The notes: generated from the sequence alone by a model not told the origin. A DNA stretch of 48,145 nt from an uncultured Halomonas sp. (GCF_947493865.1 NZ_CANLTC010000022.1:1-48145); one strand, 5' to 3'. Shown: positions 1-8,298, counted from the first letter of the stretch. Translations and numbers: made by a program.

Positions 1-79
1 CCGTAGCTTTTATGCGATGGTATGCGTGGCTTGCATACGCCTGTGTCTACGAGCCGACTTTTCATACAGACCCTAGGTA

Positions 80-1525
80 TCAAGAATTGTTCTTGAGTGC
101 CTTGAACGCATCCAGAGCCCGGGCGCGGGCTGCCTTGTGATCGACGATTGGCGCAGGGTAGTCGGCCTCTGCGAGCATGTCCTTGGGGGGCGCATGGCGC
201 GCCTTGTCGGGCAGCCTTGCAAGCTCCGGGAGGAACTCGGCGATGAACTCGCCCTGAGGGTCGAAGCGTCGGGACTGGGTCGTCGGATTGAAGATTCTAA
301 AATAGGGCGCTGCATCGGTGCCGGTAGAAGCGGCCCATTGCCAGCCGCCGTTGTTGGAGGCGAAGTCCCCATCGATCAGGTGCTTCATGAAGAATGCCTC
401 GCCGCGCCGCCAGTCGATCAAGAGATGCTTGCTCAGGAACATGGCGGTCACCATGCGCAGGCGATTGTGCATCCAGCCCCGCTGCACCAGCTGGCGCATG
501 GCGGCGTCCACCAGCGGATAGCCGGTGCGCCCTTCGCACCAGGCGGCAAAGGCCTCATCATCGTCGCGCCAGGTCAGTTTCTCGGTATAGCGCTGGAAAG
601 GTTTATGACGACAAATATCCGGATAACCCAGCACGATATGCTGATAGAACTCTCGCCAGATGAGCTCGTTGACCCAGCTGGTCAGGCCGGCATCACCGTC
701 TGCGAGGCTGCCGCCATTTGCGCTCATCGCCGCCTGTAGACACTGGCGATGGGAAATCATGCCCAGGGACAGATAGGCAGACAGTTCGCTGGTGCCCTGA
801 ATGGCGGGGAAATTGCGTTGATCCTTGTAATGATGCACTCGGTAGTGCAGAAAACGCTCGAGGCGATCCGCGGCAGCGTCCTGACCTGCGGGCCAGCGCC
901 TGGTATCCACGGGGCTGCCATCGAGCACGATCTTTTGTTCAGCCTCGAGCGTGGATAACGCAGGGATGCGATCATTATCGATGCCAAGACGTTGCTGGGC
1001 ATCGGGCGGATCCCGCAGCGCAAGACGCTCGGCATTTATTTCGCGGTGCCAGGCCTTGGCGAAAGGCGTGAAAACGCTGTAGTAGTCGCCCTGGCCGGTC
1101 AGCAGCTCTCCCGGCGCAAAGGCCACCGCATCGGTATGGGGGTGTACCGCGTGGTCGGCCTGCTTGAAGGCTTTTATCACCGCTTCGTCCCGGCGCCATT
1201 CATCGAGAGGGTACTCGCGATTGAAGTGCAACCCGCCCTCGATGCCGTACTCTTCGGCAATTTTCAGCAGCGTCTGGGGCGCCTCATCGAAGGACTCGAT
1301 GTCGCGATGTAACAATGGAATGTTGAGCCCGCTCAGGTCGTCCCCCAGGGCGCGAACGCCACGATGCCAGAAGTCGATCTTGTTGATGCCGTGATCCTGA
1401 GCTTGCCATTGCGGCACACTGCGCAGAAATACCGCGATGACCGGTCCGGACTTGGCGGCGGTGGCCAAGGCGGTGTTGTCCAGGGTGCGAAGATCGCTAC
1501 GAAACCAGACCAGTTGCCGTTTCAT
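80..1525 (-). CDS. phrB: Deoxyribodipyrimidine photolyase (class I CPD photolyase)
   Basis: Light-driven repair of cyclobutane pyrimidine dimers, using FAD and an antenna cofactor. The 481-residue length is normal for bacterial class I photolyases. The N-terminus (MKRQLVWFRSDLRTLDNTAL) is the alpha/beta antenna domain. The C-terminal half carries the FAD-binding photolyase signatures, including WREFYQH, a TGYPLVDAAMRQL stretch, RGWMHNRLRM and, near residues 388-408, the NNGGWQWAASTGTDAAPYFR block. In this block one Asn is the FAD-contacting residue that separates photolyases from many cryptochromes. It lies 21 bases downstream of the merR-type gene on the same strand, so the two are probably cotranscribed and light-regulated. 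The start is ATG at 1525 with only a weak ribosome site. A (6-4) photolyase is less likely, because the motifs match the CPD class. Confidence 0.95.
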   Translation of the reverse strand: MKRQLVWFRSDLRTLDNTALATAAKSGPVIAVFLRSVPQWQAQDHGINKIDFWHRGVRALGDDLSGLNIPLLHRDIESFDEAPQTLLKIAEEYGIEGGLHFNREYPLDEWRRDEAVIKAFKQADHAVHPHTDAVAFAPGELLTGQGDYYSVFTPFAKAWHREINAERLALRDPPDAQQRLGIDNDRIPALSTLEAEQKIVLDGSPVDTRRWPAGQDAAADRLERFLHYRVHHYKDQRNFPAIQGTSELSAYLSLGMISHRQCLQAAMSANGGSLADGDAGLTSWVNELIWREFYQHIVLGYPDICRHKPFQRYTEKLTWRDDDEAFAAWCEGRTGYPLVDAAMRQLVQRGWMHNRLRMVTAMFLSKHLLIDWRRGEAFFMKHLIDGDFASNNGGWQWAASTGTDAAPYFRIFNPTTQSRRFDPQGEFIAEFLPELARLPDKARHAPPKDMLAEADYPAPIVDHKAARARALDAFKALKNNS

Positions 1526-1546
1526 GAAAGGAGTAACACTCGCTCA

Positions 1547-2455
1547 TTACCTCAATAGCGGGCGAAGCCGGCTGACTGACTGTACCGAGTCATCGCCAAG
1601 CAGCTCCACGCCACTGTCGAGAAGTTCATCGGCGCGGATCCGTGTGATAGGGCCGGCCAAGCACACCGGCACCGACAGTTGATCCGCCAGGCGCGGCAAT
1701 TGGCGACGTATCAATTCATTTCGTTCCGTTCGGCCGCTTGCCAGTACCAGCGCAGAAAGGTGCAGGCGGTTGACCGCTAAACCCAGCTCACCCACGGTGA
1801 GGGACGTATCCAGCAATAGGACGCGATAACCGGCATCTATCGCCGCCAGGGTGAAGAGTAACGGCCATAGCGCACCGCTTTCTTCAGAGATCCGGGTGAT
1901 CAGCAGTTGAGGGCCGTGGTTCACCAGGTTGGCATGGTACGTTCGCGTGCCAATGCGGGTGCGTAGAAATCCTTCGAGCAGACGCTGTTGCAGCAACCCA
2001 CCAGTTTGGCCACTCCAGCGTTCTTCGAGCTGCAACACGGCCGGCTGCCATAGCTCATGCAGGCAGATGGACACTGGATAGAGGGCCAATGCCTGATTGT
2101 ATAGCGTCTCCAGCCGTTCCAGGTCCAGGGCTTCCACTGCCAGTATCAGTTGCTCGCGTTGGCAGGGCCAATCCCCTGCCTCCGGGACAGGAATGTCCCT
2201 GCTGTCCGGCTGATCCAGAAGATCGTGAACCTGGCTAACCGGAACGCCACGATTGAGCCATTGCAGGATGCGTTCGATGCGTTCGATATCCTGGCGGGCA
2301 TAGAGCCGGTGCCCTTTAGGCGTGCGCTGGGGGCGAATCAACCCGTAGCGGCGCTCCCAGGCCCGCAACGTCACCGAATTGACGCCGGTGAGGCGCGACA
2401 CTTCTCGAATTGGATAGAGCGGCGCATGGGTCGGATCTATCGCCTTGTCACTCAT
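1547..2455 (-). CDS. MerR-family regulator with degenerate cobalamin-type C-terminal domain (LitR/CarH-like)
   Basis: Probable DNA-binding repressor of the adjacent photolyase gene. Residues about 15-85 form a MerR winged-helix domain (IREVSRLTGVNSVTLRAWERRYG, then TPKGHRLY). The rest resembles the B12-binding half of CarH/LitR photoreceptors, but the ligand residues are gone. The W-x9-EH signature reads W-SGQTGGLLQ-QR, and the E-x-H-x-x-G loop reads SEESGAL, so the cobalt-coordinating His is Ser. I recall that this class (class II LitR, for example in Pseudomonas putida) senses light through a partner LOV protein instead of adenosylcobalamin. No LOV gene is in this window. Start ATG at 2455 is preceded by AGGAGG. 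The light-sensing role is inferred from the family, from linkage to phrB and from the operator at 2551-2574. Confidence 0.85.
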   Translation of the reverse strand: MSDKAIDPTHAPLYPIREVSRLTGVNSVTLRAWERRYGLIRPQRTPKGHRLYARQDIERIERILQWLNRGVPVSQVHDLLDQPDSRDIPVPEAGDWPCQREQLILAVEALDLERLETLYNQALALYPVSICLHELWQPAVLQLEERWSGQTGGLLQQRLLEGFLRTRIGTRTYHANLVNHGPQLLITRISEESGALWPLLFTLAAIDAGYRVLLLDTSLTVGELGLAVNRLHLSALVLASGRTERNELIRRQLPRLADQLSVPVCLAGPITRIRADELLDSGVELLGDDSVQSVSRLRPLLR

Positions 2456-2550
2456 GCGTAATCGGCCTCCTGTGAGGAAAATACTCGGACGATGGGTATC
2501 GCGTCATTTGTTTTGCCGAATCTTGGATTCATTCAATCTGCGGGCGATAT

Positions 2551-2574
2551 TGTACAATCCGATCACCTTGTACA
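2551..2574 (-). promoter_or_regulatory. LitR-type operator TGTACA-N12-TGTACA over the merR-phrB promoter
   Basis: TGTACA occurs at 2551-2556 and again at 2569-2574 with exactly 12 bases between. Each copy is embedded in the palindrome TTGTACAA. This matches the consensus I recall for class II LitR regulators, T(G/A)TACA-N12-T(G/A)TACA. On the minus strand TTGTAC and TACAAT sit where -35 and -10 boxes could be (15-base spacer), so a bound regulator would cover the promoter. It lies about 95-120 bases upstream of the merR-type start codon, consistent with autoregulation. Confidence 0.7.
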
Positions 2575-2609
2575 ACTAGGGCGCAATCCGTTCCGATCGT
2601 CGTAGCGAT

Positions 2610-2987
2610 TCATGCGCCTTGAGTATGCGCGCGCCCTTCTATGATGCTGGTCAAGGCATCGACGAAGGCAGGGTGCTCGCCGACTGGTGCCAGCAGTTGA
2701 ATGGTCAGGGTCTTGTGCTTTGCATGCAGGGCTTCGATCTGATGAGGCACGTCTTCTCTCAGGTGGCGCCCTGCCGCAAAGAACAATGGCAACACATCCG
2801 CGCGTGGATAGCCGGCTTCGGCGAGTTCGGCGGCAATATGTTCAAGAGATGGATCACACAATTCCATGTAGGCCAGTCTCAAGGGGGCCTCGAGCCGGCT
2901 GCTCAACGAATTCGCCAAGGCGTCGAAAGGCGCGCGCCAGCGCGGGTCACGAGAACCGTGGGCCAATAGAATCAAGGGGTCGTTCAT
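2610..2987 (-). CDS. CbiX-like sirohydrochlorin chelatase (short form)
   Basis: Single-domain CbiX/SirB-type chelatase of 125 residues, the length of short CbiX proteins that act as homodimers inserting a metal into sirohydrochlorin or a related tetrapyrrole. The two metal-binding histidines are present: H10 in AHGSRD and H75 in PLFFAAGRHLREDVP, spaced as in the archaeal short CbiX. The start is taken at the ATG at 2987, preceded by a purine-rich AGGAGAAGAGG stretch. An in-frame upstream extension of 23 codons has no family resemblance. No other cobalamin or siroheme genes are nearby, so the metal and pathway cannot be told from context. Genes of this family recur near merR-phrB in pseudomonads as I recall, which may mean shared light or stress control. 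Confidence 0.85.
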   Translation of the reverse strand: MNDPLILLAHGSRDPRWRAPFDALANSLSSRLEAPLRLAYMELCDPSLEHIAAELAEAGYPRADVLPLFFAAGRHLREDVPHQIEALHAKHKTLTIQLLAPVGEHPAFVDALTSIIEGRAHTQGA

Positions 2988-3201
2988 AGAGTCCTCTTCT
3001 CCTGCATACTGAGACGATTTTCTGGGCGGTGTTCCGAGCGCCAGGCCGTCCGGCACTCAGACCGGGCAAGTCCCGATAAATCTATCAGAAAACCCCATGC
3101 CTCATTGCCAGTGCCTGTCCGGGCCGTAGCGCTTTTCGGACAGCGTTACCGATAATGGCGTAACATGAATTCTGCATGACACTTCGCCATGGATTGAACG
3201 T

Positions 3202-3350
3202 TAGGGAATCACTGCATAAATGCCTACACGAACGAATTGCTGCGTTGCGCGGTGCTCGGAAACTCGCCTAACCCCATGTTATGTCTCGTTTCCTGCGCTC
3301 CGTGCGCCTTGCACTTCATTTCGCTCGACGATTTATTCAGCGATTCCTTA
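3202..3350. mobile_element. Candidate MITE-like element with ~20-bp terminal inverted repeats
   Basis: AGGGAATCACTGCATAAAT (3203-3221) is matched in inverted orientation by ATTTATTCAGCGATTCCTT (3331-3349). The ends agree at 16 of 19 positions, or 17 of 20 counting one outer T/A pair. The span is about 149 bases with no coding capacity. TTA lies at both outer edges (3201-3203 and 3348-3350) and could be a 3-base target duplication. I saw no second copy in the window, so mobility is inferred from structure only. Confidence 0.5.
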
Positions 3351-3390
3351 GGGGCGTTTATCATCTAAACTGTATTATCGTAATAGTTTA

Positions 3391-3410
3391 GTACAATATT
3401 TGTACAATAT
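3391..3410 (+). promoter_or_regulatory. Direct repeat GTACAATAT x2, putative yfcH operator/promoter
   Basis: GTACAATAT at 3391-3399 and 3402-3410 repeats with an 11-base period, one DNA turn. The second copy sits in TTGTACAA, the same core palindrome as at the merR-phrB operator. It lies about 28-47 bases upstream of the yfcH ATG. TACAAT within either copy could be a -10 box. A TATTA-N3-TAATA dyad lies at about 3373-3385. Whether the MerR-type regulator binds here is inference, because the spacing differs from the N12 arrangement. Confidence 0.4.
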
Positions 3411-3437
3411 GACAGCGATGCGTCAAGGAGGGAGTCG

Positions 3438-4334
3438 ATGCGCATTCTCATTACCGGCGGTAGCGGGTTCGTCGGCCAATTGCTGTGCAAACGTCTGCGC
3501 GAGCAGGGCCATGAATTGCTGGTGGTTTCGCGCTCCCCGGACAAGACCCGGCGGCTGCTACCACCAGATACCGACATTCGCCACCGGGTACACGATTTTG
3601 ACGATATCCAGGTCGATGCCATCGTCAACCTGGCCGGTGAATCGATCGCCGGCAAGCGGTGGAGCGAAGAGCAGAAGAAAAAGCTGGTCGAATCGCGTCT
3701 TTCGATCACCGGCGATCTTGTTACCCTGTGTGGCAAGCAGGATACGCCTCCCAAGGTGATGGTATCCGGCTCTGCCATGGGGTATTACGGCGCACAAGGC
3801 CAGCGGCCGGTCGATGAAGACACCCCACCCCAGGATGAGTTCGCCCATCGTCTGTGCGCTGGTTGGGAAGCAGCGGCCCAGGGGGCAGAAACCTACAACG
3901 TGCGTGTTGCGTTACTGCGTACAGGCCTGGTACTCGATCGCAATGGTGGAGCGCTCAAGCAGATGCTGCCACCCTTCAAGATGGGATTGGGTGGGCGAAT
4001 CGGCGATGGTCGCCAGTACATGCCCTGGATTCATCGCCTGGATATGGTCCGTATCATCGAGTTTCTGCTCGAACAGGATGCATTGAGCGGCCCTTTCAAT
4101 TGCTCTGCCCCCAACCCGGTTACCAACGACGAGTTCGTTCATACCCTGGCGAAACATCTTCACCGACCGGCAATGATTCCAATGCCTGCGGGGGTGCTCA
4201 AGGTGCTGCTGGGCGAAATGTCTCGCTTGCTGCTGACCGGCGCGGCCATGCAGCCAAAACGGCTGGAAGAGGCCGGATTCACCTTCGAGTATCCGACCCT
4301 TGATCAGGCTATGCAGGAGATTCTCGGCAACTAG
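3438..4334 (+). CDS. yfcH: TIGR01777-family NAD-dependent epimerase/dehydratase-like protein
   Basis: Extended short-chain dehydrogenase fold of 298 residues. The N-terminal Rossmann motif is GGSGFVG (residues 7-13), followed by the family hallmarks NLAGESIAGKRWSEEQK, SGSAMGYYG, WEAAAQ and LRTGLVLD, and a C-terminal DUF1731-like tail (PAGVLKVLLGEMS, LLTGAAMQPKRLEEAGF). The substrate is unknown; the E. coli homologue is YfcH. Start ATG at 3438 follows an AAGGAGGG ribosome site. The stop overlaps the rapA stop: both use the palindrome CTAG at 4331-4334. Linkage to photolyase and a LitR-like regulator recurs in related bacteria as I recall, suggesting a light-stress role not yet explained. Confidence 0.9.
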   Translation: MRILITGGSGFVGQLLCKRLREQGHELLVVSRSPDKTRRLLPPDTDIRHRVHDFDDIQVDAIVNLAGESIAGKRWSEEQKKKLVESRLSITGDLVTLCGKQDTPPKVMVSGSAMGYYGAQGQRPVDEDTPPQDEFAHRLCAGWEAAAQGAETYNVRVALLRTGLVLDRNGGALKQMLPPFKMGLGGRIGDGRQYMPWIHRLDMVRIIEFLLEQDALSGPFNCSAPNPVTNDEFVHTLAKHLHRPAMIPMPAGVLKVLLGEMSRLLLTGAAMQPKRLEEAGFTFEYPTLDQAMQEILGN

Positions 4335-7276
4335 CGCCGGCTGTTCTCGTCGACCGTCACGATCACCCGCACCGCGTCCAGACGCAGGCGGGTGCTGTCG
4401 ATGGCCGTGTCCAGTGCCCCACGCTCTTGCTGCAATGCGTTTATTTCGTCGTCGCGAACCGCTGGATTATGCTGCGCCAGTGCTTTCAGGCGAGTCAGTT
4501 CGCCATCCAGTTCGGCTCTCATGCGCTGCTGGGCGGCCTCGATAATGGTAGGCAATTCGTTTTCCGCTTCGCCCTCGCCCTGGGCCAGCAGCGTACGCAA
4601 CTGATCCTGGCGTGACTTGATCAGATCCCGTGCCACCGCCTTCTTGACCCTGCGCAGATTCTTGGCAAGCCCGGTAAACGAGACCTTGGAAGACAGGTTG
4701 GCACCCGACTCGTCGAGCAGCACTCGAATGGCCGTAGGCGGCATGAACCGGTTGATATGCAAGCGTCTCGGGGCGGGACAGTGGGTGCTGAACACCAGTT
4801 CGGCCATCAACCGGCCCGCGGGAATGGCAGGGTGGGCAAGCAGCGCCACTGCGGTATTGCCCAAGGTGCCATCGAGAACGCGGCCCATCATCTCGCGTAT
4901 CAGCGGATGCTCCCAGGAAAGATGCTGCACATCATCTCGAATCAACGCCTGCTGGCGCGATGCGGTAGCGGTAAAGCCTTCTTCGCCTTTTGCCAGACCC
5001 GGCAGGCCATCCAGCATGTGGGAGCCGGCGCGCAGATGCACGAGGCTTTCCCCCAGGTCCTGACTGTCCACACCGAAGATGTCCAGCGCCTGATCGAAAT
5101 AACGCAGCAGTGCCTTGTCGTTGTCGAGTTCGCGAATCGCCGCGATGACCGCCTCGGCGCGCTCCGGCCGGCAGGCATTGAGTTCCAGCAGACGATTGCG
5201 CCCGGCATCGTCCTGCTTCAGGCGCGTCTCGAACAGCGCTCGGGTTTCATCGACGATCTCGGCAGTGGCATCGGCGTCGAGAAGAGCATCGGCCAGGGCA
5301 TCGCCGAAAGCGTCATAAAGATCGTTGCCAATGCCATGAGGCGCGCTGAATGCATCCATGCCTTCCTGATACCAGCGCAGCAGCCGTTCGCCGGGGCTAT
5401 CGATGAACACCGGCACATGGATTTCGATGGCATGCCGCTGGCCGATACGGTCAAGGCGGCCGATACGCTGCTCGAGCTGATCCGGGTGCACAGGCAGGTC
5501 GAACATCACCAGGTGACGACAGAACTGGAAGTTGCGCCCCTCGGAGCCGATTTCCGAGCACACCATCACCGGGCTGCCGTACTCTTCGTCCGCGAAGGCG
5601 GCAGCGGCGCGATCACGCTCGACCAGGGTCATGCCTTCATGGAATAGCGGTGCATGAATGCCTTTCAATACTCGTAGTGCTTCTACCAGGTCGATGGCGG
5701 TAGTGCGCTCGTGGACGATCACCAGCAATTTGTCGTCTGCGCTGTCGCTGAGTAGCTGCAGCAGCCAGCCGACGCGAGGATCGATCTGCCACCAGGGTTC
5801 TTCCTGGGCCTCTGGATCCTCTCGCAAACGATAGGCGATTTCGGGATAAAGCAGCATGTCGGAATGCATGTCGGGATCGTCGAGATCCGCATCGATCAGC
5901 AACTCATCCAGCGCATCTCCGCTGTTGAACTCGTTCAGTATGCGGCGATAGGCGGAGGGCATCTCGAGGCGCGCGATCTGCAGGCGGCGTTCGGGAAAGC
6001 CCCCGACATGGCGACGGCTGTTGCGAAACATCACCCGTCCGGTGCCATGGCGGTCGAGCAGCTGCTCCCGCAGCTGGCGGCGGGCATCGTCCTGCTGAGC
6101 CTCATCGCTTTCTGTGGATGCAAGAATGGTCAGCAGTGCCCGGCTGTCGCCATCGTCGATCTGATCCGCAACGCAGGCGGCGGCTTGGTCGTCCCCGGGC
6201 AGTTTGTCCAGGGCATCGATGGCGGCGGCCACCTGGACGTAGCCCGCTTCCTCGAGGCGAAAGCGTGCCAGATCGTGATAGCGATCCGGATCGAGCAGTC
6301 GTAGTCGTGCAAAATGGCTTTCAAGACCCATCTGCTCCGGGGTGGCGGTGAGCAGAAGCAGCCCTGGCGTCTGGCTGGCCAAGCGCTCGACGCAGGCATA
6401 ACTCGGGCCGCTGGTCAGAGGCGTCCAATCGAGGTGATGGGCTTCGTCCACGATGAGCAGATCCCAGTCGCAGGCAACGGCCTGAGCCTGGCGATGCGGA
6501 GTGGCAAAGAGCCACTGCTGACTGGCCAGAATGAGCTGACCGGACTCGAAGGGATTGGCATCGCCATGGGCCTGGCTCTGGGTCTCGTCGAGCAGGGTCA
6601 CCTCCAGGGCGAAACGACGCAGCAGCTCGACCAGCCATTGATGCGTCAGGTTGTCCGGCACCAGAATCAGCGTCCGCTCGACACGACCGGTGAGCAGCAG
6701 GCGATGCAGAATCAATCCGGCCTCGATGGTCTTGCCCAGGCCGACCTCGTCCGCCAGCAGCACCCGTGGGGCATGGCGCCGGGATACCTCATCGGCGATA
6801 TACAACTGATGAGGAATCAGGTCGATCTTGGGGCCGCTCAAGCCAAGGCCGGGATTCTGCTCGACGCGATGATAGTGATGCAGCGTGCGAAAGCGCAGGT
6901 CGAACCAGTCGTTACGATCGATCTGGCCGGTAAGCAGCCGGTCCCGAGCCTGATTGAACTGCATGCTGTCGGCAATGCGCGCTTCGGGCAGCTCGCAGTC
7001 GATACCTTCTTCATTCTTGCCGGTATAGATCAGCTGGTCGTCGACGTCCTGTACGTCTTCGACGATCAGTTGACCGCCCTCGGCAGTGGTGATGCGATCA
7101 CCGCTACCGAAGACCACCCGAGTCAGGGGGGCCTGGTGGGCGCTGTAGGTACGTGTCTGCTGGCTTGCGGCGAACAGTATCGTCACGCTGCGTGCATCGC
7201 AGTTCAAGACGGTGCCCAGACCCAGTTCCGCCTCGCCATCACTGATCCAACGTTGCCCCGGTGTAAAAACGCTCAT
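4331..7276 (-). CDS. rapA: RNA polymerase-associated ATPase RapA (Swi2/Snf2 family)
   Basis: RapA binds RNA polymerase and remodels stalled or post-termination complexes so that the enzyme is recycled. The 981-residue length is close to E. coli RapA (968). Visible parts are the N-terminal Tudor-like region (FTPGQRWISDGEAELGLGTV), the Snf2 Walker A DEVGLGKTIEAGLIL (about residues 173-187), motif II VDEAHHLDW (about 275), motif III LLLLTATPEQ, and the helicase C-lobe with CSEIGSEGRNFQF and QRIGRLDRIGQ. Start ATG at 7276 is preceded by GAGGCAGC. It lies 81 bases downstream of the TlpA-like gene on the same strand. It converges on yfcH with no gap, so neither gene has an intergenic terminator. 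Confidence 0.96.
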   Translation of the reverse strand: MSVFTPGQRWISDGEAELGLGTVLNCDARSVTILFAASQQTRTYSAHQAPLTRVVFGSGDRITTAEGGQLIVEDVQDVDDQLIYTGKNEEGIDCELPEARIADSMQFNQARDRLLTGQIDRNDWFDLRFRTLHHYHRVEQNPGLGLSGPKIDLIPHQLYIADEVSRRHAPRVLLADEVGLGKTIEAGLILHRLLLTGRVERTLILVPDNLTHQWLVELLRRFALEVTLLDETQSQAHGDANPFESGQLILASQQWLFATPHRQAQAVACDWDLLIVDEAHHLDWTPLTSGPSYACVERLASQTPGLLLLTATPEQMGLESHFARLRLLDPDRYHDLARFRLEEAGYVQVAAAIDALDKLPGDDQAAACVADQIDDGDSRALLTILASTESDEAQQDDARRQLREQLLDRHGTGRVMFRNSRRHVGGFPERRLQIARLEMPSAYRRILNEFNSGDALDELLIDADLDDPDMHSDMLLYPEIAYRLREDPEAQEEPWWQIDPRVGWLLQLLSDSADDKLLVIVHERTTAIDLVEALRVLKGIHAPLFHEGMTLVERDRAAAAFADEEYGSPVMVCSEIGSEGRNFQFCRHLVMFDLPVHPDQLEQRIGRLDRIGQRHAIEIHVPVFIDSPGERLLRWYQEGMDAFSAPHGIGNDLYDAFGDALADALLDADATAEIVDETRALFETRLKQDDAGRNRLLELNACRPERAEAVIAAIRELDNDKALLRYFDQALDIFGVDSQDLGESLVHLRAGSHMLDGLPGLAKGEEGFTATASRQQALIRDDVQHLSWEHPLIREMMGRVLDGTLGNTAVALLAHPAIPAGRLMAELVFSTHCPAPRRLHINRFMPPTAIRVLLDESGANLSSKVSFTGLAKNLRRVKKAVARDLIKSRQDQLRTLLAQGEGEAENELPTIIEAAQQRMRAELDGELTRLKALAQHNPAVRDDEINALQQERGALDTAIDSTRLRLDAVRVIVTVDENSRR

Positions 7277-7357
7277 GCTGCCTCGAATGATAGGAAACGG
7301 TGCCCTGCCCGACAGGCGTCAGGGGCGCAATAGTCTACAGGAATACGGCGGTCGACA

Positions 7358-8155
7358 TCACTCCTTCAGCCAGGCCGCTAGCTGAGCGCGTGTCAGCTCG
7401 CCCACATGGCGTTTGACGAGCTGGCCCTCGGCATCGAACAGCAGCGAGGTCGGCAATCCTGGTGACTCGACGGCAACCATCAGTCGCTGTTCCGGGTCAA
7501 GAAGCGCATGGTTGAAGTCCAGTCCCTGGCCATCCAGATAGCGCACCGCCGTGAGCAGGGTTTCGCCCTGATTGACGATGACGATGCGGACGTCTTCGCG
7601 GTTATCCGCTTCTGCCAGCAAGGGCATCTCGCGCCGACAGGGCGGGCACCAAGTCGCCCAGAGATTGAGCACCAAGGGCTTGCCCTGCAATGTACGCAGA
7701 TTGACCTGGTTGCCCTCGATATCCTCCAGGGCGATATCCGGCAATTCGCTTAAACCGGCCTGATGACCTAATGGATTCCAGGCCATCAGCCCCAGCCAGA
7801 GTAGTACGCTTGCCAGTAGCAAGGCTTCGGCCTTGATCAGGTCAATCCACTGTTTGCGCAGCTTCCAGACGCTGAAAGCGGCCGCGGCCAGCAGCCCCCA
7901 GAGAACGCTGTAGCCGGGCTGCCAGAGCTTGAGTATCTCCAGCGGATCAGCGAGATAACTGTCGAAATGTGTCAGTACGTAGCCCAGGCGGGCACCGACC
8001 AGCCAGGTCAGTACCAGGCCGTTGAACCAGCCTGCACGCTGAGACTTTTCGAGGCGCAGCAGCGCCATGCTCGCCAGCAGCAGTGCAAGCGCTGCGATGA
8101 AGGCATAAAGACGTGGCAGTGCAATCAACAACGGGCCGAGAGCGATGGCATTCAT
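7358..8155 (-). CDS. TlpA-family thiol:disulfide oxidoreductase with Lgt-like membrane domain
   Basis: Membrane-anchored thioredoxin-like protein. The C-terminal half is a TlpA/ResA domain with LNLWATWCPPCRREMPLL (CxxC at about residue 168) and the cis-Pro loop GLPTSLLFD. The N-terminal ~130 residues hold several membrane helices. The stretch GARLGYVLTHFDSYLADPLEILKLW..GYSVLWGLL resembles prolipoprotein diacylglyceryl transferase (Lgt), but the catalytic HGGL is replaced by LWGL, so Lgt activity is unlikely. The thioredoxin domain should face the periplasm and reduce or exchange disulfides, perhaps in cytochrome c maturation. The start is uncertain: ATG at 8155 is used here, GTG at 8173 is the alternative, and neither has a strong ribosome site. 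Confidence 0.85.
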   Translation of the reverse strand: MNAIALGPLLIALPRLYAFIAALALLLASMALLRLEKSQRAGWFNGLVLTWLVGARLGYVLTHFDSYLADPLEILKLWQPGYSVLWGLLAAAAFSVWKLRKQWIDLIKAEALLLASVLLWLGLMAWNPLGHQAGLSELPDIALEDIEGNQVNLRTLQGKPLVLNLWATWCPPCRREMPLLAEADNREDVRIVIVNQGETLLTAVRYLDGQGLDFNHALLDPEQRLMVAVESPGLPTSLLFDAEGQLVKRHVGELTRAQLAAWLKE

Positions 8156-8298
8156 GAAGTCGGCTTTATCCACTGGCAGGGGTTGGAAAGAGATGGTTGC
8201 CTCTTGAGGGCGCCACCACGCTACAATGTAGCAGCCTACTGGCCTGCCTCAGTGCTGTCATCCCTGTCCCCCATTCATATTCCACGCCGGAGATTTGC

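Larger units (their letters stand above)
2988..3437. other. 450-base intergenic region upstream of yfcH
   Basis: No convincing coding sequence. It holds a possible MITE (3202-3350) and, just before yfcH, a short AT-rich regulatory stretch (3361-3410) with a repeated GTACAATAT. The remainder (2988-3200) shows no recognisable signal beyond the upstream region of the CbiX-like gene. Confidence 0.6.

Noticed and set aside
20..38. Inverted repeat GTATGC/GCATAC downstream of phrB as a terminator
   Set aside because: The stem is only 6 bases and there is no T run in the minus direction.
6314..7333. 339-codon frame antisense to the start of rapA
   Set aside because: Opposite strand of the conserved Snf2 region, no motifs, no ribosome site.
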